DNA of 64,000 nt from Streptomyces sp. LaPpAH-108 (GTDB lineage: Bacteria; Actinomycetota; Actinomycetes; Streptomycetales; Streptomycetaceae): the NCBI RefSeq assembly GCF_000373625.1, contig NZ_KB891994.1, positions 1 to 64,000 on the forward strand, read 5' to 3'. The position numbers were made by a program, and so were the translations under genes. Shown here piece by piece: positions 8,424 to 16,497 of this stretch. Position 1 is the first letter of the stretch. Each line of letters opens with the position of its first letter. The notes beneath the pieces were generated by a model, which was given only the letters and a program-made list of their open reading frames with translations, was not told where the DNA came from and searched no databases.

Positions 8424-9560
8424 ATGACATACAGACGTGCGCTGTTTCCGGCGGCGGTCGGAGCCGTGCTGGTCACGCTGGTGCTGTGGTGGGCGGGGGC
8501 GAGCGCGCAGGCGCTGCGGCTGCCGGGCGCGGGCACCATGCTCGACCCCGAAACGGCCGCCCAGCTACGGCAGTTGCTGATGCCGTGGTCGTACGACCCG
8601 CCGTCCGGGATGCTCAGCGGGGGCGAGTACGTCAGCCTCTACCGCGCCGCGATGCAGATCAGGTACGTCATGGTCTTCGTGCTCTTCGTCGCGGGCGCGG
8701 TGTTCCTGCTCCGCGCGCTGCCCCCGGCGCGTGGCCGCGCCACGGCCACCCTGCTCGCGGTGTGGACCTGGAGCCTGGCCGCCGGGACGCTGGCCACCGC
8801 GGTGTCCGCGCCGTGGCTGCTCGCCTCCCGGGGGCGCGGGAGCTTCCGGCTGCTGCCCCAGCTGTCGGGGGTGATCGCGTCGGGAGCGCAGGTGACGGTG
8901 GTCGCGGGTCTCCTGGCGGCGGCCGGGACGGTGGTGGTCGCGCGGATCAACACCGAGGACGTGGACGAGCCGGTCCGCCGCGACGTCCCGCGCCATGCCG
9001 CCCGGCTGTCCGCGAGCGTCGGCACGGCCGTCGTCGCGGTCTCGGTGATCGTCCTGTCGTACCAGTCCGTCGCCGCGGCGATCCAGACGTCGCCCTACGG
9101 CACCGGCTACCTCTCCGAGCCGGGCGAGCTGCTGCGCCAGTGGCTGCTCCTCGGCTTCTGGACGCCCCCCACCTCGACCGCCCTCACCGACTGGCTGCTC
9201 TTCCGCCTCCTCGACGCCCTGCTGCTCGTGGTGGTGTGGTGGTCCCTGCGCCTGCTCCCGGGGCTCTTGACCCGGGTCACCGTGCCGGTGATGGCCCTGT
9301 GCGGCGTCTGCGCGACGGTGCTCGGCCTGCTGGTGAGCCAGCTGGGCCGCATCCCGCTGACCGGCGACGTGGCGGGCTGGGGGCCGCTGTATCTGCTGGG
9401 TCGGCTGGGCGGCGGCGTTCCGGCGGCGGTGACGTTCGGTACGGCGGCGGGAGTGGCCGCGGCGGTGGTGTGGCGGGTGGCAGGGGGGACGGTCGACCCG
9501 GCGGAGGTGCCGGTGGCGGCGAAGGCGCCGGAATCGACGGAGGGGGCGGCGGAGGCGTAG
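8424..9560 (+). CDS. Polytopic membrane protein of unknown function
   Basis: 378 residues with about eight hydrophobic segments, at roughly 7-24, 75-95, 105-133, 148-175, 193-218, 255-275, 283-305 and 330-352. The first is signal-anchor-like and is followed by a short loop. No catalytic or transport motif was recognised, so it is left as a Streptomyces-type hypothetical integral membrane protein. The ATG follows GGGGGACGGAAG. It has its own short upstream region (8319-8423) and stands alone between the amidohydrolase gene and a convergent barstar-like gene, so the context does not suggest a role. Confidence 0.75.
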   Translation: MTYRRALFPAAVGAVLVTLVLWWAGASAQALRLPGAGTMLDPETAAQLRQLLMPWSYDPPSGMLSGGEYVSLYRAAMQIRYVMVFVLFVAGAVFLLRALPPARGRATATLLAVWTWSLAAGTLATAVSAPWLLASRGRGSFRLLPQLSGVIASGAQVTVVAGLLAAAGTVVVARINTEDVDEPVRRDVPRHAARLSASVGTAVVAVSVIVLSYQSVAAAIQTSPYGTGYLSEPGELLRQWLLLGFWTPPTSTALTDWLLFRLLDALLLVVVWWSLRLLPGLLTRVTVPVMALCGVCATVLGLLVSQLGRIPLTGDVAGWGPLYLLGRLGGGVPAAVTFGTAAGVAAAVVWRVAGGTVDPAEVPVAAKAPESTEGAAEA

Positions 9561-9670
9561 GGGGTCGGCCGGGGGCGCGCCGTTTCACGGGGTGGAGGGC
9601 CGACCATCGGCCGGGGCGCCGCTGACACTCGCCCGGTACGCGGCGAAGCGCAGCCACCACCGAAGCCCCC

Positions 9671-9712
9671 GGAACCGAACGGAACCCGAACCGGACGGAA
9701 CCCGAACCGGAC
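9671..9712. repeat. 16-bp tandem repeat in a convergent intergenic region
   Basis: GGAACCCGAACCGGAC is present twice in direct succession (9681-9696 and 9697-9712), preceded by a partial copy GGAACCGAAC (9671-9680). It lies between two convergent genes; no function is evident. Confidence 0.75.
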
Positions 9713-9742
9713 CCCGCTCCACGCAACGCCAGGCCCGCCCCC

Positions 9743-10087
9743 TCAGGCGATCGCCAGCACGACCGCCAACGTCGAGTCGTACTCCTGCTGCCGCCCGGCC
9801 AGGGACTCCAGCACCTGTTGCGCGCTCTCCCACTGCTCGGGCTGGGCCTTGGCGAAGCCCTGCCAGCCGATGACGATGAGCAGTCGGCCCGGTACTTCCG
9901 GTCCCCAGCCGATGTCACCGGCGGCATCGGTGAAGGCCTGCCAGTTGCGGGCCGCCGAGGACGGGAGGTCGAGGGCGGGCAGGCAGCGCTGCATGAATCC
10001 GGCCTGGTCGGTGACGCCGGCCAGGTCGAGCGGGATGATCTTCCAGCCGGCCTCGTGGACCACCTGGGCGAGAGTCGCTGTGGGCAT
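9743..10087 (-). CDS. Barstar-like (ribonuclease inhibitor family) protein
   Basis: 114 residues resembling the barstar fold: an N-terminal strand (IIPLDLAGV), central helices with LPSSAARNWQAFTDAAGDIGW, then LLIVIGWQGFAKAQPEQW and a C-terminal TLAVVLAIA strand. Barstar proteins bind and block secreted barnase-type RNases, and Streptomyces genomes carry many such copies. No ribonuclease gene lies next to it, so if it is an antitoxin it is orphan here. The ATG at 10087 is preferred over one 20 codons upstream because CAAGGCGG precedes it and the family starts there. Fold call moderate; function inferred. Confidence 0.7.
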   Translation of the reverse strand: MPTATLAQVVHEAGWKIIPLDLAGVTDQAGFMQRCLPALDLPSSAARNWQAFTDAAGDIGWGPEVPGRLLIVIGWQGFAKAQPEQWESAQQVLESLAGRQQEYDSTLAVVLAIA

Positions 10088-10362
10088 GTCCGTACCGCCT
10101 TGCAGGGTCCGGTCCTCCCCGCCGACACGGGGAGCGGGTCGATCCACCCATCATGCCCCACGGTGAGCGATCCCTCACGAGGAGCCGGTCGCGCCCCGGG
10201 CTCCCACGGGACGACGACGGTAACCGGCCACGCGCTACCCCGGAACCGCCCGACCCGCAACCGCAGCGCCGGGTTGCCGCGAGGCGCGTGCGCGAGGACA
10301 TGTGACCGGTAGCACCCGCACCCCCATACCCGCAGGCCCAAGCACCTTCAGAGCAGCGCAAG

Positions 10363-10407
10363 TTGACTGATCCTCACCCCCTCATTCACAGGCGACTTGA
10401 CTGGTCC
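10363..10407 (+). promoter_or_regulatory. Paired direct repeats of the chitinase promoter
   Basis: TTGACTGATCC (10363-10373) and TTGACTGGTCC (10397-10407) are 11-bp direct repeats differing at one base, 34 bp apart. Streptomyces chitinase promoters characteristically carry paired direct repeats overlapping the -35 box. Here the second TTGACT could itself be the -35, with a weak TTGAGT 17 bp downstream (10420-10425). Confidence 0.6.
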
Positions 10408-10415
10408 ATACCAAT
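10400..10415. promoter_or_regulatory. DasR-responsive element (dre)-like operator
   Basis: ACTGGTCCATACCAAT matches the well-known dre consensus ACTGGTCTAGACCACT at 13 of 16 positions and keeps the TGGTC/ACCA inverted core. It overlaps the candidate -35 of the chitinase promoter, so DasR, the GntR regulator responding to glucosamine-6-phosphate, would be expected to act here. Confidence 0.7.
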
Positions 10416-10552
10416 GCGATTGAGTGCGGCCCACACCCCCCACGGCCACCCCCACGCGCCTTGTCCGGTGCCACTGGCGCCCGCGCGGGTATCCCGGTCC
10501 CGTCGTCGCACGCTGCCCGGGTACGGCCGTTTCCTGCAAAGGAGTTGACTCT

Positions 10553-11458
10553 GTGTCGAGACGACACGTCTCCGCCGCGCTGACCGCGCTCGCCCTCGCG
10601 GTGACCCCGCTGGTGATGTCGGCCCCGGCCGCGTCGGCGGCTCCGGCCACCACGGCCGCGTCGTGCGCGAGCTACCCCAACTGGGTGGCGGGCAAGTCGT
10701 ACGTCACCGGCGACATCGTCCGTTACACGGACGGCAAGACGTACATCGCCGAGCACGACAACCCGGGTTACGACCCGATCATCAGCACCTGGTTCTGGGA
10801 GCCGTACAACTGTGACGGCGGTTCGACCACGCCGGTCGGCAACTTCGTCGTCAGCGAGGCCCAGTTCAACCAGATGTTCCCGAACCGGAACTCGTTCTAC
10901 ACCTACCAGGGCCTCGTCGCGGCCCTGAACGCCTTCCCGGGCTTCGCCAACACCGGCAGCGACACCGTGAAGAAGCAGGAGGCCGCGGCCTTCCTCGCCA
11001 ACGTCAACCACGAGACCGGCGGTCTGGTCTACGTGGTCGAGCAGAACACGGCCAACTACCCGACGTACTGCGACTGGAGCCAGTCCTACGGCTGCCCGGC
11101 CGGTCAGGCGGCGTACTACGGCCGCGGCCCGATCCAGCTCAGCTGGAACTTCAACTACAAGGCGGCCGGCGACGCGCTCGGCATCGACCTGCTGCACAAC
11201 CCGAACCTCGTGCAGACCGACGCGGCGGTCGCCTGGAAGACCGGCCTCTGGTACTGGAACACCCAGTCGGGGCCGGGTTCCATGACCCCGCACAACGCGA
11301 TGGTCAACCAGGCCGGGTTCGGCCAGACCATCCGCAGCATCAACGGCTCCCTGGAATGCGACGGCCGCAACCCCGCCCAGGTCCAGAGCCGCGTGGACGC
11401 CTACCAGCGCTTCACGTCGATCCTGGGCGTCTCCCCCGGCGGCAACCTGTACTGCTGA
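10553..11458 (+). CDS. Secreted family 19 chitinase with N-terminal chitin-binding module
   Basis: 301 residues. A signal peptide (about 1-29, ending ASAA) is followed by a CBM5/12-type module (about 36-80, with YVTGDIVRYTDGKTYIAEHD and the final WFWEPYNC), a short linker, then a GH19 catalytic domain. The catalytic acid and base are Glu154 (NHETGG) and Glu163 (VVEQNT), nine residues apart as in the S. griseus ChiC type. AYYGRGPIQLSWNFNY is the second GH19 signature. It hydrolyses chitin endo-wise with inversion outside the cell. The GTG at 10553 follows a perfect AAAGGAG (10538-10544). Control by DasR and chitin oligomers is suggested by the upstream sites. Confidence 0.95.
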   Translation: MSRRHVSAALTALALAVTPLVMSAPAASAAPATTAASCASYPNWVAGKSYVTGDIVRYTDGKTYIAEHDNPGYDPIISTWFWEPYNCDGGSTTPVGNFVVSEAQFNQMFPNRNSFYTYQGLVAALNAFPGFANTGSDTVKKQEAAAFLANVNHETGGLVYVVEQNTANYPTYCDWSQSYGCPAGQAAYYGRGPIQLSWNFNYKAAGDALGIDLLHNPNLVQTDAAVAWKTGLWYWNTQSGPGSMTPHNAMVNQAGFGQTIRSINGSLECDGRNPAQVQSRVDAYQRFTSILGVSPGGNLYC

Positions 11459-11479
11459 CCCACCTCGCTCGCCCATCGC

Positions 11480-11505
11480 GGCCGCGGCCCCCAGGGGTCG
11501 CGGCC
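11480..11505 (+). terminator. Hairpin after the chitinase gene
   Basis: GGCCGCGGCCCC (11480-11491) pairs with GGGGTCGCGGCC (11494-11505) with a single mismatch, 21 bases after the stop. There is no U tract, as is usual in Streptomyces. Confidence 0.6.
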
Positions 11506-11583
11506 GTGGTGCGTGTGGCGTCGTCATGGCGAGCACCGGGGTCCTCCCGACCGTGAAAGCGGTACACGCGGCATGCCCCCACC

Positions 11584-11596
11584 TAACATTGGGGAG
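11584..11596 (+). promoter_or_regulatory. -10 box of a probable leaderless transcript
   Basis: TAACAT (11584-11589) lies seven bases before the GTG at 11596. There is no usable ribosome site upstream of this GTG, since GGGGA directly abuts it. The arrangement is that of a leaderless mRNA starting at or near the GTG. No clear -35 was seen. Confidence 0.45.
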
Positions 11597-13824
11597 TGCA
11601 TCGTGACATCGTGGATGCCCTGGCCCAGGGCGAGTTGAGGCCCTTGCGCGCGTGGCTGGCCGGGAATCAGGTGGAGACCGACCGACTCGTCGAGCTGCCC
11701 CAGCGGGCAGCCACCGTCGACACCGAACAGCCGCCCGCGAGCGACGGGGCGGCCGACCGCGCCGAGATCGCGGCGGCGGAGATCCTCGCACAGTGGTCGA
11801 AGGCCTCAGCGGTGCCGGGCGGCGTGCCGCTGTTGCTGCTGCTGGTTCTCATCGCCGTGGAGGCCGAGTGGAACATCTCGTACCACTTCCGGCCCCTGCA
11901 CGACACGCTGGCAGGCGCCGCCCGGTGCATGCGGGATCACGGTGCCGCCCTGGACGCCCCCGACCGGCCGGCCGCACGGGCGGTCGTGGCGCTGATGGAC
12001 AGCGTTGCCGCGCAGATCAACGCCGAAAACGCCATGGTCACGGGCCAGTTGGCTCCTCACGAAGAGGCGATGAGCACGGCTGTGGCGCGTGCTCATCAAG
12101 CTGCGGAACTGGCGCGGCGGGCGGCTGCCGAGCATCCGGACCTGAGCCGGTACATCATCATGCGGGCCGAGGAGATCGAGACCTGCGGCCTGGCCGTCGC
12201 CCGTGCGGTGGGAGGACTGCGCCGCTTCCTCGACACGGGCGAACCGCTCGACGACGTCGCGGCGGAGATCGAACGGGCCGAGTCCTCCGACGCGATCGCC
12301 TCTTCCGGGTACCAGAGCGAACTGCGTGCTCACCGTCTCGCTCTGCTCTCCCTGGAGGAGAGGAGGAATGATCCGTGGCTGCGGATCGACCGGGGCCGGA
12401 TCACCTACGTCTATCCGTTCGCCGTACGCCGTACCGCGCCCCGCGAGGTGGTCGAACGGGTCGGTGCGCACGGCTCCGGCTGGCAGTTGGGCGGGGCGGC
12501 GGTCCTGTCCGTCAACAACTCGCTGAACCTGGACGACGTCTGGAACGGCTCGGACGCGTTCAACCGACGTTACGGCGGCGCGCTCGTCGAGCTTCCCGAC
12601 GTGGCGGTGCAAGGTTCCGACGGGCAGCGGCTCGGGAACCTGCGGGCTGAGATCCGCTTCTCCAGACTCGGCAACCATTACGTACGGTTCACCGCCGACA
12701 TCGCCGACGTCACACCGGCGGAGCTGCATTCGATGATGCTGCGGGCGGCACCGGAGTACGGCCATGTACGGGTGTCGTTCGGCGGGCAGGAGGGCCGGGC
12801 CTGGGAACGGCTCGCCGCGCTCGCGACCGACCTGACCGAGGACGTCTGCGCACGGCTGGCCGAGAGTGCCGAAACTCCGGACCTCCGGCGCCCCGAGCCG
12901 AGCCCGGGAATGTTCCATGTCATCGTGGCCGTCAACGCGGCTTCCACCACACAGGGCCCGGCCAGGTCCGCCCCGCGCCACGAGATGCGCACGGCGAGGG
13001 AGTTGCTGGAGGCGATGGGGGCGCAGGTGCTGACGAGCCCCGTCACACCGATGGTCGGCTCCCTGGCCGAGTGGGGGCGGTACGTCCGTGAGAGCGACCT
13101 GATCGCCGACATCACCGGCTCGACCGGGGAGAAGCTTCTCCGCACCTCCAACACCACGGCGATCGCCGCACCCGGAATGGCGGCCTTCACCCAGACCACC
13201 AAGATGACCGTCGCGGAGTTCACCGCCTCCCTCGACGGTCTCTTCGCCGGATGGTCGCTCGAACTCGTCGATCACTACCAGCGCGTCGAGGAGTTCAGGG
13301 TCCGGGTCGACGCGGTCGAGCGCGAACAGAGCGGCAGCGCCGCAGCGTTGCGCGCTCTCGCACGTGAACTGGACCTGGAGAGAACGCGCCTGAACGACTT
13401 CTCCACGTCGGTCAGGTCCACCATCACACTGATCAGATCGCCCTCCCTGGTGTCGTCCCCGGTGGTCGCCGACATCATCCGGCTCGTGCTGGACGGTTCG
13501 AACTTCCGCGAGAGAGTGACGGAGCTGCAGGCGCTCATCGAGGACGTGGCACAGGACCAACTCGGCTCCAGCATCGAGAAGCTGGCCAGGCGGCGAGAGG
13601 AGCAGGAGGCTCACGAGGAAGAGCGGCGGGAGACCAGGCAGCGCGCCAAGCTCGAAGTGATCCTCGCCGTGATCGCGGCTGCCGGGATGTCCGGCGTGGT
13701 CCAGGTTCTGCAGGCGGGATTCTTCGAGTCCGTCAGAGCCGCGGCATGGGCCCTCGCGAGCGTCGCCGCGATCCTCGTGCTGGCCGTGATCGTCGGGGGC
13801 TTCTTCTGGCCGAGAAGAGACTGA
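11596..13824 (+). CDS. Unrecognised 742-residue protein with coiled coil and C-terminal membrane hairpin
   Basis: I do not recognise a family. Residues 1-60 are acidic and Ala-rich. A short hydrophobic run (GVPLLLLLVLIAV) lies near residue 80, followed by long amphipathic helices. At about 265-400 there is an alpha/beta-looking segment beginning RGRITYVYPFAVRR with SVNNSLNLDDVWNG. At about 435-540 a second globular part begins MFHVIVAVNAAST. From about 550 the protein is helical and coiled-coil-like, with EEERRETRQRAKLE immediately before two membrane helices (about 676-702 and 715-737), ending FFWPRRD. The topology suggests a cytoplasmic body anchored by a C-terminal hairpin. It stands alone, and its codon use is somewhat less extreme in G/C than that of its neighbours. 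An alternative start is the GTG at 11611. Confidence 0.7.
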   Translation: MHRDIVDALAQGELRPLRAWLAGNQVETDRLVELPQRAATVDTEQPPASDGAADRAEIAAAEILAQWSKASAVPGGVPLLLLLVLIAVEAEWNISYHFRPLHDTLAGAARCMRDHGAALDAPDRPAARAVVALMDSVAAQINAENAMVTGQLAPHEEAMSTAVARAHQAAELARRAAAEHPDLSRYIIMRAEEIETCGLAVARAVGGLRRFLDTGEPLDDVAAEIERAESSDAIASSGYQSELRAHRLALLSLEERRNDPWLRIDRGRITYVYPFAVRRTAPREVVERVGAHGSGWQLGGAAVLSVNNSLNLDDVWNGSDAFNRRYGGALVELPDVAVQGSDGQRLGNLRAEIRFSRLGNHYVRFTADIADVTPAELHSMMLRAAPEYGHVRVSFGGQEGRAWERLAALATDLTEDVCARLAESAETPDLRRPEPSPGMFHVIVAVNAASTTQGPARSAPRHEMRTARELLEAMGAQVLTSPVTPMVGSLAEWGRYVRESDLIADITGSTGEKLLRTSNTTAIAAPGMAAFTQTTKMTVAEFTASLDGLFAGWSLELVDHYQRVEEFRVRVDAVEREQSGSAAALRALARELDLERTRLNDFSTSVRSTITLIRSPSLVSSPVVADIIRLVLDGSNFRERVTELQALIEDVAQDQLGSSIEKLARRREEQEAHEEERRETRQRAKLEVILAVIAAAGMSGVVQVLQAGFFESVRAAAWALASVAAILVLAVIVGGFFWPRRD

Positions 13825-13854
13825 AGCTCATCTCAAGAAAGGTGGGGGTGGCGG

Positions 13855-15051
13855 TCACGCCTCACCGGCGAAGTTCAGATCGTTGTTCCGCTCCTCGACG
13901 TCCGCTGTCGCCACCCCCTGAGCCTCGCGCCACGGACGGGCGATCGGCCGGGAGATGGTGCGCCACCAAGGGGCGGTGGGGAGCTTGCCTGCCGGTTCGA
14001 AGGGTTCGCCGGGGTGGGGGGACGCCACCGGCTGGTCGGCGGCGTCAGAGGCGTCGCGGGTCCACTCGCCCGGTTCTGCCCAGGGGTGCATCGCGAGGTT
14101 GAAGGTGCCCCAGTGGATGGGGAGGAGGACGCCGTGGGGGGTGCCGCCCTGGAGGTCGAGGTGGGAGCGGAGGCCCTCTTCGGGGGTCATGTGGATGTCG
14201 GGCCAGTAGGGGCTGTAGGCGCCGATCTGGATCATGGTGAGGTCGAAGGGGCCGTAGGCGGCGCCGATGTCCTGGAAGCCCTCGAAGTAGCCGGTGTCGC
14301 CGCTGTGGTAGACGCGGTGCTCGTCACCGGCGACCACCCAGGAGGCCCAGAGGGTGTGCTGGGTGTTGCGCAGGCCGCGGCCGCAGAAGTGGCGGGCCGG
14401 GGTCGCGGTCAGGGTGAGGCCGCCGATCCTGGTCGACTCGTGCCAGTCCAGTTCGCGCAGGCGGTCCGGGGAGACGCCCCAGTGTTCGAGGTGGGCGCCC
14501 ACGCCCAGCGGGACCGCGAACAGGGTGTCCGTGTCGGCCAGCGCCTTGATCGTGGGCATGTCGAGGTGGTCGTAGTGGTCGTGGGAGATCACCACGACGT
14601 CGACCGGACCGAGCGCGGCCAGCGGCAGCGGCACCGGGTGCAGTCGGCGCGGGCCCGCGAAGGGGAACGGCGAGCAGCGCTCACCCCACACCGGGTCGAA
14701 CAGCACCCGGTGTCCGTCGATCTCCACCAGCACGCTGGAGTGGCCCATCCACGTCACCCGCAGCCCCGTGGCGGGCGGCGCCGCCAGGTCGGCCAGGGTG
14801 GTGGGGTGCACCGGGATCGTCCCCCGAGGGGCGCGCGCGGGGCGGGTGTCCTTGTCGAAGAACGCCTTCGCCAGCTCCAGCGCGGAGCCCGAGGGCCGCG
14901 TGCTCGCCGTACCGCCCGGGTTCTGGAAGACACCGTCCTTGAAATGGGGCGACCGGCGAATACGCTCCAGGCGCTCACCGCTCGGTTCCGCGCCGAAGGC
15001 CGCGGGCTGTAGAGCACGGAGCCCTGAGCTCTGGGAACGCAGGCCGGTCAC
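13855..15051 (-). CDS. MBL-fold metallohydrolase (NAPE-PLD/UlaG-like)
   Basis: 398 residues. The zinc motif HDHYDHLD follows VDVVVISH. Further ligands are in ATPARHFCGRG, HSGDTGYFEGF and LLPIHWGTFN. The N-terminal extension RLERIRRSPHFKDGVFQNP is typical of the family related to N-acyl-phosphatidylethanolamine phospholipase D, which acts as a metal-dependent phosphodiesterase. The bacterial substrate is unknown. The GTG start (15051) is well supported by GGAGGTACC immediately upstream. It is convergent with the 742-residue protein gene (30-bp gap) and divergent from the dehydrogenase gene. Confidence 0.88.
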   Translation of the reverse strand: MTGLRSQSSGLRALQPAAFGAEPSGERLERIRRSPHFKDGVFQNPGGTASTRPSGSALELAKAFFDKDTRPARAPRGTIPVHPTTLADLAAPPATGLRVTWMGHSSVLVEIDGHRVLFDPVWGERCSPFPFAGPRRLHPVPLPLAALGPVDVVVISHDHYDHLDMPTIKALADTDTLFAVPLGVGAHLEHWGVSPDRLRELDWHESTRIGGLTLTATPARHFCGRGLRNTQHTLWASWVVAGDEHRVYHSGDTGYFEGFQDIGAAYGPFDLTMIQIGAYSPYWPDIHMTPEEGLRSHLDLQGGTPHGVLLPIHWGTFNLAMHPWAEPGEWTRDASDAADQPVASPHPGEPFEPAGKLPTAPWWRTISRPIARPWREAQGVATADVEERNNDLNFAGEA

Positions 15052-15123
15052 GGTACCTCCAGGTAACGGCGTCTTGGTGGTGCCCCATTATGGGCGGCAC
15101 CCCCGGCACACGGGTCCGCCGGG

Positions 15124-15140
15124 GGCTGAGTGACTCAGCC
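15124..15140. promoter_or_regulatory. Perfect 17-bp palindrome upstream of the amino acid dehydrogenase gene
   Basis: GGCTGAGT-g-ACTCAGCC has 8-bp arms around one base, 60 bp before the TTG start of the dehydrogenase gene and in the region shared with the divergent MBL gene. The size and position fit an operator. No regulator gene is adjacent. Confidence 0.5.
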
Positions 15141-15199
15141 GGGACAGAGAAACGCCCGGTACGGCGTCGCTATTCCCACCCCGGTAAAGGAGCACCCCG

Positions 15200-16384
15200 T
15201 TGACCACCCCCGCCCCCTTGATCTCCCTCACCTGGACCGACCACCTCACCGGCCGCCAGGGCTTCCTCGTCGTCGACCGGCTGGTGCGGGGCGTGGCCAG
15301 CGGGGGCCTGCGGATGCGGGCCGGGTGCACGCTGGCGGAGGTCACCGGGCTCGCGCGCGGCATGACGATGAAGGAGGCCCTGCACTACGACCCGGCGAGC
15401 CGCTACGTCCCCCTCGGCGGGGCCAAGGGCGGGATCGACTGCGATCCGCGCGACCCGGAGGCGTACGGGCTGCTCGTGCGGTACCTGCGTGCCATGCGGC
15501 CGTACATCGAGAGCTGCTGGACCACCGGGGAAGACCTCGGGCTCACCCAGGACCTGGTGGACCGGGCGGCGGCGGAGGCGGGGCTCGTCTCCTCGGTGCA
15601 GGCCGTGTATCCGCTGCTGGACGACGAACCCGCCGCCCGCGCACGCCTCGCGGCTGCCTTCGCGGTCGAGGTGGACGGGATCGGCCTGGACGAGCTGGCA
15701 GGTGGCTGCGGAGTCGCCGAGGCGTGTCTGACCGCGCTGGACCGGGCCGGAACACCCCGCCGTGGTACGCGTGTTGCCGTGCAGGGGCTGGGCACGATGG
15801 GCGGGGCCACCGCCCGGTTCCTGGCGCGGGCGGGCCTGACCGTCGTGGCCGTGGCGGACGTCAAGGGGACCATCGCCAACCCGTCGGGGCTCGACGTGGA
15901 GGCGCTGCTGGCGGCGCGGGACGCCCACGGGACCGTCGACCGGGCCGTGCTGCGGCCGGGCGACCGCGAACTGCCGGGCGACGCCTGGCTGTCGGCCGAC
16001 GCCGAGGTGCTGGTGCCCGCCGCCGTGTCGTACGCGATCGACGCCACCGACCAGGAACGCATCAGGGCGCGCTGGATCGTGGAGGCGGCCAACATGCCCG
16101 TGCTGCCGGAGGCGGAGGCCGCACTGACCGCGCGCGGGGTGTGCGTCCTGCCCGACGTGGTGGTCAACTCCGGTACGAACGCCTGGTGGTGGTGGACCCT
16201 GTTCGGTGACATCGGGCCCGACGCCGAGGAGGCGTTCGCGCAGCTGCGCCGGTCGATGCGCGCGCTGACCGGGCTGATGCTGGACCGCGCGGAGGCGGAC
16301 GGTACGACACCGCGGGCCGCCGCCCATGCCCTGGCGGCCGACCGGCTGCCGGTGATCGCGGAGCGGTACGGCTGGTACCGCTGA
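15200..16384 (+). CDS. Glu/Leu/Phe/Val dehydrogenase family enzyme
   Basis: 394 residues. The N-terminal catalytic domain has SGGLRMRAGCTLAEVTGLARGM, the Lys-containing MTMKEALHY and LGGAKGGID. The C-terminal Rossmann domain has VAVQGLGTMGGATA. The segments AANMPVLPEAE and NSGTNAWWWW are typical of actinobacterial branched-chain or phenylalanine-type members. It would oxidatively deaminate an amino acid with NAD(P)+; the size (about 390 aa) favours a hydrophobic amino acid over glutamate. The start codon is a rare TTG (15200), fixed by AAAGGAG at 15186-15192. A 17-bp palindrome lies upstream. Confidence 0.88.
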   Translation: MTTPAPLISLTWTDHLTGRQGFLVVDRLVRGVASGGLRMRAGCTLAEVTGLARGMTMKEALHYDPASRYVPLGGAKGGIDCDPRDPEAYGLLVRYLRAMRPYIESCWTTGEDLGLTQDLVDRAAAEAGLVSSVQAVYPLLDDEPAARARLAAAFAVEVDGIGLDELAGGCGVAEACLTALDRAGTPRRGTRVAVQGLGTMGGATARFLARAGLTVVAVADVKGTIANPSGLDVEALLAARDAHGTVDRAVLRPGDRELPGDAWLSADAEVLVPAAVSYAIDATDQERIRARWIVEAANMPVLPEAEAALTARGVCVLPDVVVNSGTNAWWWWTLFGDIGPDAEEAFAQLRRSMRALTGLMLDRAEADGTTPRAAAHALAADRLPVIAERYGWYR

Positions 16385-16430
16385 GCGGGGCCGAGCAGGG
16401 AGTGGGTGCCGGGCGGGGAGTGGGTACGGC

Positions 16431-16490
16431 GCACATGTGGCTGGCGCACATGTGGCCAGCACCTATGTGTGCCGACCACATGTGCGCCCT
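16431..16490. repeat. 15-bp tandem repeat (4 units) with ACATGTG core
   Basis: Four 15-bp units run head to tail: GCACATGTGGCTGGC, GCACATGTGGCCAGC, ACCTATGTGTGCCGA, CCACATGTGCGCCCT. They lie between the convergent dehydrogenase and SGNH-hydrolase genes. Both the period and the ATGTG core resemble the array at 61-320. Confidence 0.75.
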
Positions 16491-16497
16491 CACCGCC

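Larger units (their letters stand above)
10088..10552. other. Long intergenic region, chitinase promoter side
   Basis: No gene was seen in these 465 bases. The right-hand 190 bases carry the chitinase control region (direct repeats and a DasR-like site, annotated separately). The left part, 10100-10340, shows nothing recognisable beyond GC-rich sequence. Confidence 0.5.

Noticed and set aside
11596..13824. Assigning the 742-residue protein to the caspase-associated (CATRA) conflict proteins
   Set aside because: Only the membrane-hairpin layout is reminiscent. No caspase or TPR gene is adjacent, and I could not match the N-terminal sequence.
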